Assembly: GCF_003236335.1 (NCBI RefSeq)
Contig: NZ_POUB01000039.1
Span: forward strand, 1 to 33,954
Direction of reading: 5' to 3'
From: Micromonospora deserti
GTDB taxonomy: Bacteria; Actinomycetota; Actinomycetes; Mycobacteriales; Micromonosporaceae
Length of the DNA stretch: 33,954 nucleotides
Shown here: positions 1-7,979 of the stretch, piece by piece
How the letters are laid out: the number at the start of each line of letters is the position of its first letter
Position numbering within the stretch: the stretch's first letter is position 1
The notes under the pieces: model-generated
What the model was told of the DNA's origin: nothing
What the model saw: the letters and a program-made list of their open reading frames with translations, nothing else
Database searches by the model: none
Translations under genes and position numbers: made by a program

Positions 1-20
1 GGATGGGAGGGAGGACGACG

Positions 21-1439
21 ATGACCTCCGCGGGAAACGCGGCGGGTGGCGGCACCGGGGTGTTCCGCCGCAAGCCGGTTGACGAGATCACCGAGGAGAC
101 CGAGGAGGGGCTGGCCCGCACCCTCGGGCTCTGGCAGCTCACCGCGATCGGGGTGGGCGGCATCATCGGCGCCGGCATCTTCGCCCTCGCCGGAGCGGTG
201 GCCAGTGAGACCGCCGGACCGGCCGTGCTGGTGTCGTTCCTGATCGCCGGCGTGGCCAGCGCGGCCGCCGCCCTGTCGTACGCCGAGTTCACCGGCATGA
301 TCCCGAAGGCCGGCTCGGCCTACACCTACGGTTACGCGGTGCTCGGTGAGGGCGTCGGCTGGTTCATCGGCTGGGACCTGCTGCTGGAGTACACCGCGAT
401 CGTGGCCGTGGTGGCGATCGGCATCTCCGGCTACTTCGCGTTCCTCGTCGGCGAGCTGGGGGTGGGGCTGCCGGTGTGGATGCTGGGCGCGCCGGGCACC
501 GGTGACGGGCACGTGGTCGACCTGTTCGCGGTGATCCTCTGCCTGCTCATCGCGTTCCTGCTGACCCGGGGCATCAAGTCGGCGGCCCGGTTCGAGACCC
601 TCGTGGTCGGGTTGAAGGTGGCCGTGGTGCTGCTGGTCATCGTGGTCGGCTTCTTCTACATCAACACCGAGAACTACTCGCCGTTCTTCCCGTTCGGGAT
701 CGGCGGGGCGATCACCGGCGCGGCCACGGTCTTCTTCGCGGTGTTCGGCTACGACGCGATGAGCACGGCCGCCGAGGAGTCCCGGGACGCCCGCCGGCAC
801 ATGCCGAGGGCGATCATCTATTCGTTGCTCATCGCGATGGTGCTCTACGTGCTGGCCACCCTGGTGCTCACCGGCATGCAGAACTACCGCGACATCGACC
901 CGGAGAGCGGCTTCTCCTCCGCGTTCGCCTCGGTCGGTCTCTCCGGCCTGGCCAGCGTGGTCGCCGTCGGCGCGATCATCGGCATCCTGACCGTGATGTT
1001 CACCTTCATGCTCGGTGTCACCCGGGTGTGGTTCGCGATGAGCCGGGACGGTCTGCTGCCGGCCTGGTTCGGCAAGCTGCACCCGGTGCGCCGGGTGCCC
1101 AGCCGGGTGACCTGGATCGTCGGGGTGGGCTCCGCGCTGATCGCCGGCTTCCTACCGATCCGGCAGGCCGCCGAGCTGACCAACATCGGCATCCTGCTGG
1201 CCTTCGTGGTGGTCTGCATCGCGGTGATCGTGCTGCGCTACCGCCGCCCCGACGCGCCGCGTACGTTCCGGCTGCCGGGCATGCCGGTGGTGCCGGCGGT
1301 CGGGGCGCTCTTCTCCATCTGGCTGATCACTTTCCTGGCCCCGGAGACCTGGCTGCGCTTCGCGGTGTGGTTCGTGTTCGGCGGGCTGATCTACGCCTTC
1401 TACGGCTACCGGCGATCCCGCCTGGCCCGCCGGGAGTGA
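21..1439 (+). CDS. APC-family amino acid permease
   Basis: This is an integral membrane transporter of the amino acid-polyamine-organocation superfamily, closest in style to the YfnA/CAT cationic amino acid transporters. It is 472 residues long, the usual length. The N-terminal cytoplasmic stretch is followed by the family's first-helix signature (GVGGIIGAGIFALAG, about residues 43-57), whose unwound GAGIF segment contacts substrate in the family. About twelve hydrophobic segments follow. I chose the ATG at 21 over the in-frame ATG at 3 because GGAGGGAGG lies just upstream of 21 and would be inside the gene if 3 were used. Substrate cannot be told from sequence. It is the leftmost gene, so its own upstream context is outside the window. 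The 220 bases after it carry no gene. Confidence 0.9.
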   Translation: MTSAGNAAGGGTGVFRRKPVDEITEETEEGLARTLGLWQLTAIGVGGIIGAGIFALAGAVASETAGPAVLVSFLIAGVASAAAALSYAEFTGMIPKAGSAYTYGYAVLGEGVGWFIGWDLLLEYTAIVAVVAIGISGYFAFLVGELGVGLPVWMLGAPGTGDGHVVDLFAVILCLLIAFLLTRGIKSAARFETLVVGLKVAVVLLVIVVGFFYINTENYSPFFPFGIGGAITGAATVFFAVFGYDAMSTAAEESRDARRHMPRAIIYSLLIAMVLYVLATLVLTGMQNYRDIDPESGFSSAFASVGLSGLASVVAVGAIIGILTVMFTFMLGVTRVWFAMSRDGLLPAWFGKLHPVRRVPSRVTWIVGVGSALIAGFLPIRQAAELTNIGILLAFVVVCIAVIVLRYRRPDAPRTFRLPGMPVVPAVGALFSIWLITFLAPETWLRFAVWFVFGGLIYAFYGYRRSRLARRE

Positions 1440-1609
1440 CCCTCGTCGCACTCGGCCGCGGCGAGTGACTCGGCCCGCAGCCGCCAGCCCCGGTCGGCGG
1501 CCGGGTTGCGCGGCGACGGCCCCGGCGGCGCACCGGCGATCAGCGGCAACGCCGCGGCAGCGGTGTCACGGAAGGTGACCGGAGGTGGTGGGCGAACGCC
1601 GGCGGTTCC

Positions 1610-1630
1610 ACCGGTGATCCACTCACCGGT
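1610..1630. promoter_or_regulatory. Perfect inverted repeat upstream of the ParA-like gene
   Basis: The arms accggtga and tcaccggt (8 bp, perfect) flank a 5-base spacer. The repeat ends 29 bases before the GTG start of the ParA-like gene. It could be an operator bound by the partner protein or by an unlinked regulator. It does not match the canonical parS site. The role is inference only. Confidence 0.4.
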
Positions 1631-1659
1631 TACCGTCTCCCGTCTGGGGAGGTGCCGCC

Positions 1660-2592
1660 GTGTACGTGGTGTCCGTGATCAACTACAAGGGTGGGGTCGG
1701 CAAGACCACCGTGACCGCCAACCTCGGCGCCGAGCTGGCCAACCGGGGGATGAAGGTGCTACTCATCGACCTCGACCCGCAGGCCAGCCTGACGTTCGGC
1801 TTCTACGACCCGGACGACTGGCGGGAGCGGCTGCGCGACGGCCGGACGGTGAAGCGCTGGTACGACGGGTTGCGTGGTGGCACGGCGGCGGTGACCCTGG
1901 GCGAGCTGGTAGTCACCCCCGGCCCGGCGAACGCCCGCCTCACCGGCGCCGGCCGTCTCGACCTGATCGCGTCCCACCTCCAACTCGTCGACATCGACCT
2001 GGCGCTGGCCCGCGCCGTGGCCAACGGTGACGAGTACGACGCCGAGCTGTTCCGGGTACGCGGCTCCCTGGCCGAAGGGCTGCACGACGACGCGCTGGGC
2101 AGCTACGACATGGTGCTCATCGACTGCCCGCCGAACTTCAACGTGGTCACCCAGTCGGCCATCATCGCCAGCGACCACCTGGTCATCCCGGCGAAGGCGG
2201 ACTACCTGTCCACCCTGGGCATCGACTACCTGCACGGCAACGTCCGGGAGCTGGTCGACCAGTACAACGCCGACGCCCGCCGGTTCGCCACCACCCGCCG
2301 CCACCACAAGGTCGCCCCGGGCGTGGCCGGTGTGGTCTTCACGATGATCCAGCTCATGGCGCAACGGCCGATCGCCGCCCACCAGGGCTACATGGACCAG
2401 GTCCGCGCGCTCGGCCTGCCCGTCTTCCCCACCGTGCTGCGGGAGAGCGTCACGGTGTTCGCCACGAACACCCCGCGCGGCGTGCCGGTGGTGCTCCGCG
2501 ACCGGACCACCAGCCCGGTCGTCCGCGACGAGCTGCGCCAGCTCACCACCGAGTTCCTCGACCACCTCCAGCCCGAGGGGGCCGTGGCGTGA
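1660..2592 (+). CDS. ParA/Soj-like P-loop ATPase
   Basis: This 310-residue cytoplasmic ATPase belongs to the ParA/MinD superfamily, whose members dimerise on ATP binding and move or position DNA or protein cargo. The deviant Walker A box KGGVGKTT is at residues 10-17, the Walker A' segment LLIDLDPQAS at about 34-43, and a Walker B-like MVLIDCPP near the middle. The GTG start at 1660 is supported by GGGGAGG about 7 bases upstream. The stop overlaps the next gene by 4 bases (GTGA), so the two are translationally coupled. The chromosomal partition ParA normally sits next to parB and gidB, and neither is present. This is therefore an orphan ParA paralogue with a dedicated small partner rather than the chromosome segregation ATPase. 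The ATPase call is firm; the cargo is unknown. Confidence 0.9.
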   Translation: MYVVSVINYKGGVGKTTVTANLGAELANRGMKVLLIDLDPQASLTFGFYDPDDWRERLRDGRTVKRWYDGLRGGTAAVTLGELVVTPGPANARLTGAGRLDLIASHLQLVDIDLALARAVANGDEYDAELFRVRGSLAEGLHDDALGSYDMVLIDCPPNFNVVTQSAIIASDHLVIPAKADYLSTLGIDYLHGNVRELVDQYNADARRFATTRRHHKVAPGVAGVVFTMIQLMAQRPIAAHQGYMDQVRALGLPVFPTVLRESVTVFATNTPRGVPVVLRDRTTSPVVRDELRQLTTEFLDHLQPEGAVA

Positions 2593-3002
2593 CCGATCCG
2601 GCCCCCGCCGTCGCCGCGCTGGTTACCGCCCTGCTGCGGGAGCTGCCCGCCGCCGACGTCGCCGCCCTGGTCGAGGGACGGGCCCGACTCGCCGTGGTGC
2701 CGACCGAGACATCCCCGGGCCCCACCCCGCCCACCGCCACGCCGGCCTGGCGGGCAGCGCCGACCGGGCGGGCAGCGCCGCCCCCGGACCTCGGCCGCGC
2801 CCGGGCGGCGCTCGCGGAAATGTCCCGCCGTGACGACAGTACGGCCTACCTCGCCGGCTGGACCGCCCGTGACCTGCGGGCGCTGGCCGCGAGCCTGGAG
2901 CTGCGCGGTGTCGCCGGGCTGCGCAAGACGGACCTGGTCGACCGGATCGTCGAGCGCACCATCGGCTTCCGCCTCAACTCTGCCGCCATCCGCCGCCGCT
3001 GA
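2589..3002 (+). CDS. Small partner of ParA-like ATPase with SAP/Rho-N-like C-terminus
   Basis: This 137-residue protein starts at a GTG overlapping the ParA stop. Residues 1-35 are alanine- and leucine-rich and helical. A proline/threonine-rich low-complexity linker follows, containing a near-duplicate TGRAAPP/WRAAPT stretch (the DNA repeats gggcagcgccg). The C-terminal 65 residues include DLRALAASLELRGVAGLRK, which reads like a SAP/HeH/Rho-N helix-extended-loop-helix. That fold binds nucleic acid. In partition systems the gene after parA encodes the DNA-binding adaptor, so a DNA-binding role beside the ATPase is a reasonable inference. I see no ParB, HTH or RHH domain. The family assignment rests on my reading of the motif and should be tested by profile search. 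Confidence 0.75.
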   Translation: MTDPAPAVAALVTALLRELPAADVAALVEGRARLAVVPTETSPGPTPPTATPAWRAAPTGRAAPPPDLGRARAALAEMSRRDDSTAYLAGWTARDLRALAASLELRGVAGLRKTDLVDRIVERTIGFRLNSAAIRRR

Positions 3003-3074
3003 GCGGCACACCGGGGCCGGCCGGTAACCCACCGCCGGCCTAGGCTGGCCGTACCGGCGGGTCGAGGAGGTGGC

Positions 3075-3614
3075 ATGGGCAGGTGGGTGGCTCTGCTGCG
3101 CGGGGTCAACGTGGGCGGCGCCAAGGTCGCCATGGCGGACCTGCGCCGGCTGGTCGCCGGCCTCGGTCACGACGACGTCAGCACGTACCTGCGGAGCGGC
3201 AACGTGGTCTTCGGCAGCACGGTGCGCGACGCCGAGGAACTGGCCCGGGGCATCGAACGGGCGATCGCCGACGAGCTGGGGCTGACCGTGCCGGTATTGG
3301 TACGCAGCAGCCGGGAACTGGCGGCGGTGGCCGGCGGCAACCCGTACGCCGACCGGGAGGACGACCCGACCCGGCTGCTGGTCGCCTTCCTCGCCACCGC
3401 ACCCGAGAAGTCCCGGGTGGACGCCCTGGTCGTGCCCGCCGGCGAGAGCGTCGCGTTCACCATCGCCGACCGGGAGGTCTTCCTGCACTACCCCGACGGC
3501 GGCTACGGGCGGTCGGCGTTCACCAACACGTACCTGGAGAAGAAGCTGGGCGTGGTGGCGACCACCCGCAACTGGCGGTCGGTGCGCGCCCTGACCGAGA
3601 TGGCTGCGGGCTGA
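3075..3614 (+). CDS. DUF1697 domain-containing protein
   Basis: This 179-residue protein is typical in length and pattern for the DUF1697 family. The N-terminus (WVALLRGVNVGGAKV), the segment YLRSGNVVF at about residues 37-45, and the C-terminal TRNWRSVRAL are its hallmarks. The biochemical function of the family is not established. The ATG at 3075 has GAGGAGG about 5 bases upstream. It is monocistronic on the plus strand and faces the propeller gene convergently, with a shared hairpin between them. The longer overlapping frames in this interval are antisense or shifted shadows. Confidence 0.9.
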   Translation: MGRWVALLRGVNVGGAKVAMADLRRLVAGLGHDDVSTYLRSGNVVFGSTVRDAEELARGIERAIADELGLTVPVLVRSSRELAAVAGGNPYADREDDPTRLLVAFLATAPEKSRVDALVVPAGESVAFTIADREVFLHYPDGGYGRSAFTNTYLEKKLGVVATTRNWRSVRALTEMAAG

Positions 3615-3615
3615 G

Positions 3616-3653
3616 CCGCGGCGCGCCGCCCCCCGTGCTGCGACGCGCCGCGG
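3616..3653. terminator. Bidirectional hairpin terminator
   Basis: Perfect 10-bp arms (ccgcggcgcg / cgcgccgcgg) enclose an 18-base loop in the 44-base gap between two convergent genes. There is no T-tract, as is common in high-GC actinobacteria. Its position suits termination from both sides. Confidence 0.6.
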
Positions 3654-3658
3654 AAGGC

Positions 3659-5614
3659 TCAGCTCAGGTCGACCCGGATCAGGTTGGTGCCCCGGGTGGT
3701 GAACAGGGCCCGCACCCCGTCGGTGACCACCTCGGGTGCGCCGAACCAGGACTGGTTGAGCCCGTCTGCCAGGACCCTCAGCGAAGGCTCGTGGCGGCCC
3801 ACCTTCGCCGTCCACAGCCGGGTGCCGTCCGTGCCGAAGACCCGGTCGTCGATCACCGCGAGCTTGCCGCCGACCGCGCCGACGTCGACCCGCCAGAGCA
3901 CCTCCCGGGTGCGTGAATCCAGGGCGAACAGCTCGCCGTCGCGGGTGACGCCGGCCAGCACCCGGCCGATCAGCTTCAGGTCGACGATCACTCCGCCATC
4001 GGTGGGCTCGATCAGCCAGGCCAGCCGCTCGGTCCGGTAGTCGAAGTAGGCGAGCTTCGCCCGGGTGGTGGTCGGGGTGGTGCCGTAGCCGTTGATGGTG
4101 CTGCCGCCGAGGAAGACGCCGTGCGGGTCGGGGCAGAGCGACTGCACGGTCTGGTCCGGCAGGATGCCGCGCCAGCTGCGGAACCGCTGCCCGTCCCAGA
4201 TGTTCAGCGCGCCCTCCCAGCGGCCGTAGTCCGGCTCGGTGGACATCAGCACCAGCCCTCGCCGCCGGTCGACGCTCAGCGAGGTCGGCCGGGTCTGCTC
4301 CTGGGCGGCGTCGACCCGGACCACCTCGGTCACGGCCCGGCCGTCGACGGGCATGGTGAGGTAGCGGGCCAGGGTGTAGACGCCCATGTGCACGACGCCG
4401 CCGTACGCCTCCATGTCCTTAACCTCACCCCCGAAGGGCACCCGGAAGGTGTCGAAGGCGGGGGTGGGCTCGCTGGAGACGACCTGGACGCCGAGCGAGC
4501 CGCCAACGACGATCCGGTCGCCGGCGTGGCAAAGCGACATCGGACGTTCGGGCATCGGAGCCAGGTCCGGCGAGCTCATGTCCAGGGCCTCGGTGGTGCG
4601 GGTCCCCAGGTCGTAGAGGATGCCGCCGGCGCCCTGCACGGCCCAGAGGCGGCCGTCGTCGAGGAAGCCGATCCGCACGTTCGACGCCTCCGCCACCGGC
4701 ACGCCGACCAGGGTGGGCGCGGTGTCGCCGAGCCGGAAGCGGTAGAGCGAGCCGCTGGGGCGGGTGGTGTAGAAGATCTCGTCGCCGCGGCTGGTGATGC
4801 CGACGACGAAGGAGTCGTTCGGGGTCTTCAGGATCTGGTACCGGCTGTGGTCACGGGTATCGACCACGAGGACCTCGGCGGTGGGCGAGATGCCGACCAC
4901 GAGGTGGTCGCCGGCGATGCGGCAGACCGCGCCGAAGGTCCGGTCGCGTAGTTCGGCCGGGAGGATGTCGGTGCGGGTCCCGCTGGCCCGGTCGTAGGCC
5001 ACCAGTCCGGCGCGAGAGCCGATGCCGCAGTAGACCGTCGTGTTGGTGGCGGCAAGGTCCCGGACGTAGGTGTCGTCGGGGTCCATCCGGCCGTGGTCGG
5101 TGGCCTGGCCGGTCGCCGGGTCGTACTCCCACAGCCGCGCCGTTGGGTAGGTGCCGACGAAGAGCTTGCCGTCGGGCGAGGTTTTGACGTTCCAGCCGAC
5201 CTCCTCGCGCAGGTCGAGTACCTGGGTGACGTCCATCGTGGTGGTGTCGACCTTGAACAGCAGGCCCGGGGAGTACGAGGAGACGAAGATGTCGGTGCCG
5301 ACCGCGTCGATACCCCAGATGCCCGGCACGCCGGGAATGGGCGCGGACTTGGTGATCCGGCGCTGCGTCAGGTCGTACGCGGCGACCCGGGTGGGCAGGA
5401 TCTGCCGGGTGGCGAACCAGATCTCGTTGCCGATCCGGACGCCGTTGCCGAAGTTGAGCACCCGGGAGGCCGGGCCGAGGTCGCTGATCGCCACGTCGAG
5501 CGTGTCGCCGAGCCCCTCCGCCGGCGCGGCGAGCGCCGATCGGGGAAATACGGCTCCTGCCGTTACCGCACCAAGGCCGGCGAGCACCGCACGTCGAGAG
5601 AGACTTCCCGCCAT
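3659..5614 (-). CDS. Tat-exported beta-propeller protein
   Basis: This 651-residue protein has a twin-arginine signal: SRRAVLAGLGAVTAG near residues 6-20, then a cleavage-like ALAAP near residue 30. The rest is made of repeated beta-rich blades of the PQQ/quinoprotein-like or Kelch-like kind (repeated patterns such as GKLFVGTYPTARLWEYDP and AYDRASG). A four-stranded-blade propeller is expected. No catalytic motif is visible, so it could be a binding scaffold or a lyase-like enzyme. I chose the ATG at 5614 rather than the upstream in-frame start at 5707 because GGAAGGACG lies just before it and the Tat signal then begins the protein. Function beyond export and fold is not recognisable. Confidence 0.8.
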   Translation of the reverse strand: MAGSLSRRAVLAGLGAVTAGAVFPRSALAAPAEGLGDTLDVAISDLGPASRVLNFGNGVRIGNEIWFATRQILPTRVAAYDLTQRRITKSAPIPGVPGIWGIDAVGTDIFVSSYSPGLLFKVDTTTMDVTQVLDLREEVGWNVKTSPDGKLFVGTYPTARLWEYDPATGQATDHGRMDPDDTYVRDLAATNTTVYCGIGSRAGLVAYDRASGTRTDILPAELRDRTFGAVCRIAGDHLVVGISPTAEVLVVDTRDHSRYQILKTPNDSFVVGITSRGDEIFYTTRPSGSLYRFRLGDTAPTLVGVPVAEASNVRIGFLDDGRLWAVQGAGGILYDLGTRTTEALDMSSPDLAPMPERPMSLCHAGDRIVVGGSLGVQVVSSEPTPAFDTFRVPFGGEVKDMEAYGGVVHMGVYTLARYLTMPVDGRAVTEVVRVDAAQEQTRPTSLSVDRRRGLVLMSTEPDYGRWEGALNIWDGQRFRSWRGILPDQTVQSLCPDPHGVFLGGSTINGYGTTPTTTRAKLAYFDYRTERLAWLIEPTDGGVIVDLKLIGRVLAGVTRDGELFALDSRTREVLWRVDVGAVGGKLAVIDDRVFGTDGTRLWTAKVGRHEPSLRVLADGLNQSWFGAPEVVTDGVRALFTTRGTNLIRVDLS

Positions 5615-5721
5615 CGTTCGTCCTTCCGCGTGGGGGTCGGCCCGTCGTGCGAGGTTACGGACGGGGCCGTTAATCCGGACCCTAGAGGGGAGAGCCATCA
5701 GCGTCAACGGGCCCGGCCCGG

Positions 5722-5754
5722 CGGGTGGCCGCGGCGCCGGGCCGCGGCCACCCG
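5722..5754 (-). terminator. Hairpin terminator of the MBL-fold gene
   Basis: Perfect 13-bp arms (cgggtggccgcgg / ccgcggccacccg) with a 7-base loop start 6 bases beyond the stop codon of the leftward gene at 5761. There is no T-tract. The position and strength make a terminator likely. Confidence 0.65.
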
Positions 5755-5760
5755 TCCCAC

Positions 5761-6747
5761 TCAGAACCGGTACGCCCGGTGGTACTCCGGCACGATCACC
5801 CGGCTGCGCGGGGACACCCGCCGGATCTCGGCGATGAACGCGTCGAGCTTCTCGCGGTCACCCGGCGCGACCGGCACCGGATTGCGCAGCTCCGCCTCGA
5901 AGATGTCGAAGTGCACCGGCACCACGACCTTCGGGTGCTCCAGCGCCGCCAGCAGCCGGGCGGCGTAGTCGGCGGTGACCGTGGTGTTCGGCAGCGCCAC
6001 CATGGCCACGTCCGGAGCGAGCCCGGTCAGGTTCCGCTCGACGAAGTCGCTCGCCCCCATGAAGAACACCGACGGGCCGCCGGCCACCCGCAGCTGGTAG
6101 GCGAGGGTGTCACCCTCGGGCAGGTCGGCGATGGTCGCCGGCTTCGGCGGCGGGCTGACCCGCACCCCGGGGAAGGCCAGGGAGTACGACGGGTTGCGGC
6201 TGTGCAGCCCGCCGACCACCTCCACGGTGTACGCGCCGAAGTCGAGCACCTCCCCGCCCTTGACCGGGCTGAGCTGCCCCGACGGCACCCCGTACGCCAA
6301 CCCGAGGTTGTACGCGGTCAGCGTGCCGAACACCCGCGCGCCGGTACGGCCGGCGATGTGCGGCACGTCCATGTAGTGGTCCCAGTGGGTGTGCGTGACG
6401 AGGACCGTCTCGGCCCGGTCGACCAGGGAGTCGACCACGCCGGCGCGGACGTCCAGCCGGGTGGCGGGGTTGAAGGCGCCCTTGAACAGCCCGGTGTCGA
6501 TGCGGCTGAGGAAGGGGTCGACCAGGATGGTCCGGTCGCCGATGTCGACGCGCCATCCCGACGTACCCCACCAGCGGAAGCTGACCGGGCCGCGGCCCGG
6601 CCCGGCCGGCGCGGCGGCGAGCGGCGCGGTGGCCGGCGGCGCGGCCTGCGCCGGGCTGGCAAGGGCGGCGGTGAGCCCACCGGCGGACACCAGGGCGGTG
6701 CCGGCGGCGGCGTCGCGCAGGAGGCGGCGGCGGTCCATTGTGGGCAT
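5761..6747 (-). CDS. Tat-exported MBL-fold metal-dependent hydrolase
   Basis: This 328-residue protein of the metallo-beta-lactamase superfamily resembles the UlaG/YycJ-like branch. The Tat signal is DRRRLLRDAAAG at residues 5-16, with an Ala-rich cleavage region ending near 36. The zinc-binding motif HTHWDH is at residues 119-124, preceded by the usual beta-sandwich start (WWGTSGWRVDIGDRTILVDP). Later His and Asp ligands appear in GLHSRN and the HFD near the C-terminus. Export through Tat is consistent with a metalloenzyme folded in the cytoplasm. The ATG at 6747 is preferred because GGGGAGAG lies 7-14 bases upstream; the ATG at 6738 is an alternative. Substrate is unknown. Class B beta-lactamase activity should not be assumed. 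Confidence 0.85.
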   Translation of the reverse strand: MPTMDRRRLLRDAAAGTALVSAGGLTAALASPAQAAPPATAPLAAAPAGPGRGPVSFRWWGTSGWRVDIGDRTILVDPFLSRIDTGLFKGAFNPATRLDVRAGVVDSLVDRAETVLVTHTHWDHYMDVPHIAGRTGARVFGTLTAYNLGLAYGVPSGQLSPVKGGEVLDFGAYTVEVVGGLHSRNPSYSLAFPGVRVSPPPKPATIADLPEGDTLAYQLRVAGGPSVFFMGASDFVERNLTGLAPDVAMVALPNTTVTADYAARLLAALEHPKVVVPVHFDIFEAELRNPVPVAPGDREKLDAFIAEIRRVSPRSRVIVPEYHRAYRF

Positions 6748-7021
6748 GCGGATCTCTCCCCGTCGTGGTGCGGATCGGTCAGCCCCGAGCCAACCAGCGC
6801 CACCCCCGCCCGGTCCAAGATCGACCAGACGACCGGATCATATCTGAGCGCATATCGGACCAGCTCACGGGCGATGTCGGTGACCGACGGCGGCGGAAAA
6901 ATCGGTTCGCCGTGGCCGGCCGGGCGGGCGGGTCCGCCGCCGGCACGCGCGGCGGACCGAGCCCCGCCGCGACGCCGTGCGCGGTCCGGCCGGCGGGCAG
7001 CGCCTCGGCGGCGGCCCGGGG

Positions 7022-7921
7022 TCAGCAAGCGCGCAGCGCCTCGACGGCGGCGTGGGCGGCCTCGCCCATCGCGAGGTCCACGTCGATGCGCCGGGTGGCG
7101 AGCCGGTCGGCGCGGGCGAAGACGGCGATGGCGTACCGGCCGCCGTCGGGATACTCGGCGACGCCGGCCTCCAGGTGCAGCCCCGGCAGGGTGCCGGTCT
7201 TGCCGGCGACCCGCACCCCGGGCGGGAACCCGGAGGCCAGCCGGGTCCAGAACAGCTGTCGGGCCATCCAGCCCCGCACCATGGCGCACGCCTGCGCCGG
7301 GCCGGCCTCGTCCCGCCAGATCAGCCCGAGCAGCCGGGTGATCTCCCGGGGCGTGCTGGAGGTGGTGTGTTCCGGGTCCAGGACCCGCATCGCGCGCACC
7401 CGCTCGGCCGGCAGGGCGGGGAAGATCCGGGCGAAGTCCGCCTCGGTCCGGGCGCCGACGTCGGCGAGCATGGTCTCCACCAGCTGCCGGGGACCGCCGA
7501 CGATCCGGGTACGCGGCAGCCCCAGTTCGGTGGCGAGCATCGGCAGCACGTCCGCGCCGACCCGGCGCAACAGCAGGTCGGCGGCGGTGTTGTCGCTGAC
7601 CGACATGGCGAAGTACGCCAGGTCGCGCAGGGACAGCTCGGCGTCGTCGGCGCAGCCGGCGACCCCCCACCCGCCGAGCCGGTCCCCGGCGGTGACCAGG
7701 ACCCGTTCTCGGGGGTCGAGCTGACCGGCGACGACCTGCCGGGCGAACTCCAGCACCAGCAGGATCTTGAAGATCGAGGCGATCACCACCGGCTCGTCGG
7801 CCCGGACCGCCACCTCCCGCCGGCCGCCGGCCCCGCCCGCGTCGCCGTCCAGGTCGACCACGTGCAGACTGGCGGTCACCCCGACCCGGTCGAAGATCTC
7901 CCCGATCCGCTGCGTCACCAC
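7022..7921 (-). CDS. Class A beta-lactamase-like serine hydrolase
   Basis: This 299-residue protein of the penicillin-binding/beta-lactamase fold has the nucleophile motif SIFK at residues 49-52, SDN at 109-111 and KTG at 241-243. The 60-residue gap between the first two equals the class A spacing. I cannot find the ExxLN omega-loop motif carrying the general base Glu166, and the distance from SDN to KTG is longer than usual. No signal peptide is seen from the GTG at 7921, and the frame further upstream runs into the divergent regulator. It may therefore be a degenerate or cytosolic relative (Beta-lactamase2 family) rather than a true resistance enzyme. Its divergent LysR neighbour suggests regulated expression, as in known blaA or AmpR-type arrangements. 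Confidence 0.75.
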   Translation of the reverse strand: MVTQRIGEIFDRVGVTASLHVVDLDGDAGGAGGRREVAVRADEPVVIASIFKILLVLEFARQVVAGQLDPRERVLVTAGDRLGGWGVAGCADDAELSLRDLAYFAMSVSDNTAADLLLRRVGADVLPMLATELGLPRTRIVGGPRQLVETMLADVGARTEADFARIFPALPAERVRAMRVLDPEHTTSSTPREITRLLGLIWRDEAGPAQACAMVRGWMARQLFWTRLASGFPPGVRVAGKTGTLPGLHLEAGVAEYPDGGRYAIAVFARADRLATRRIDVDLAMGEAAHAAVEALRAC

Positions 7922-7979
7922 CCCCGCACGGTAGCCGGCACCCTGCCGCCGGCATCGGCCGCTGGCGTAAGGTCCGGCC

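Noticed and set aside
2388..3815. Minus-strand frame of 475 codons opposite the ParA, SAP-like and DUF1697 genes
   Set aside because: The plus-strand genes have motifs, ribosome binding sites and overlaps. The antisense product has no domain.
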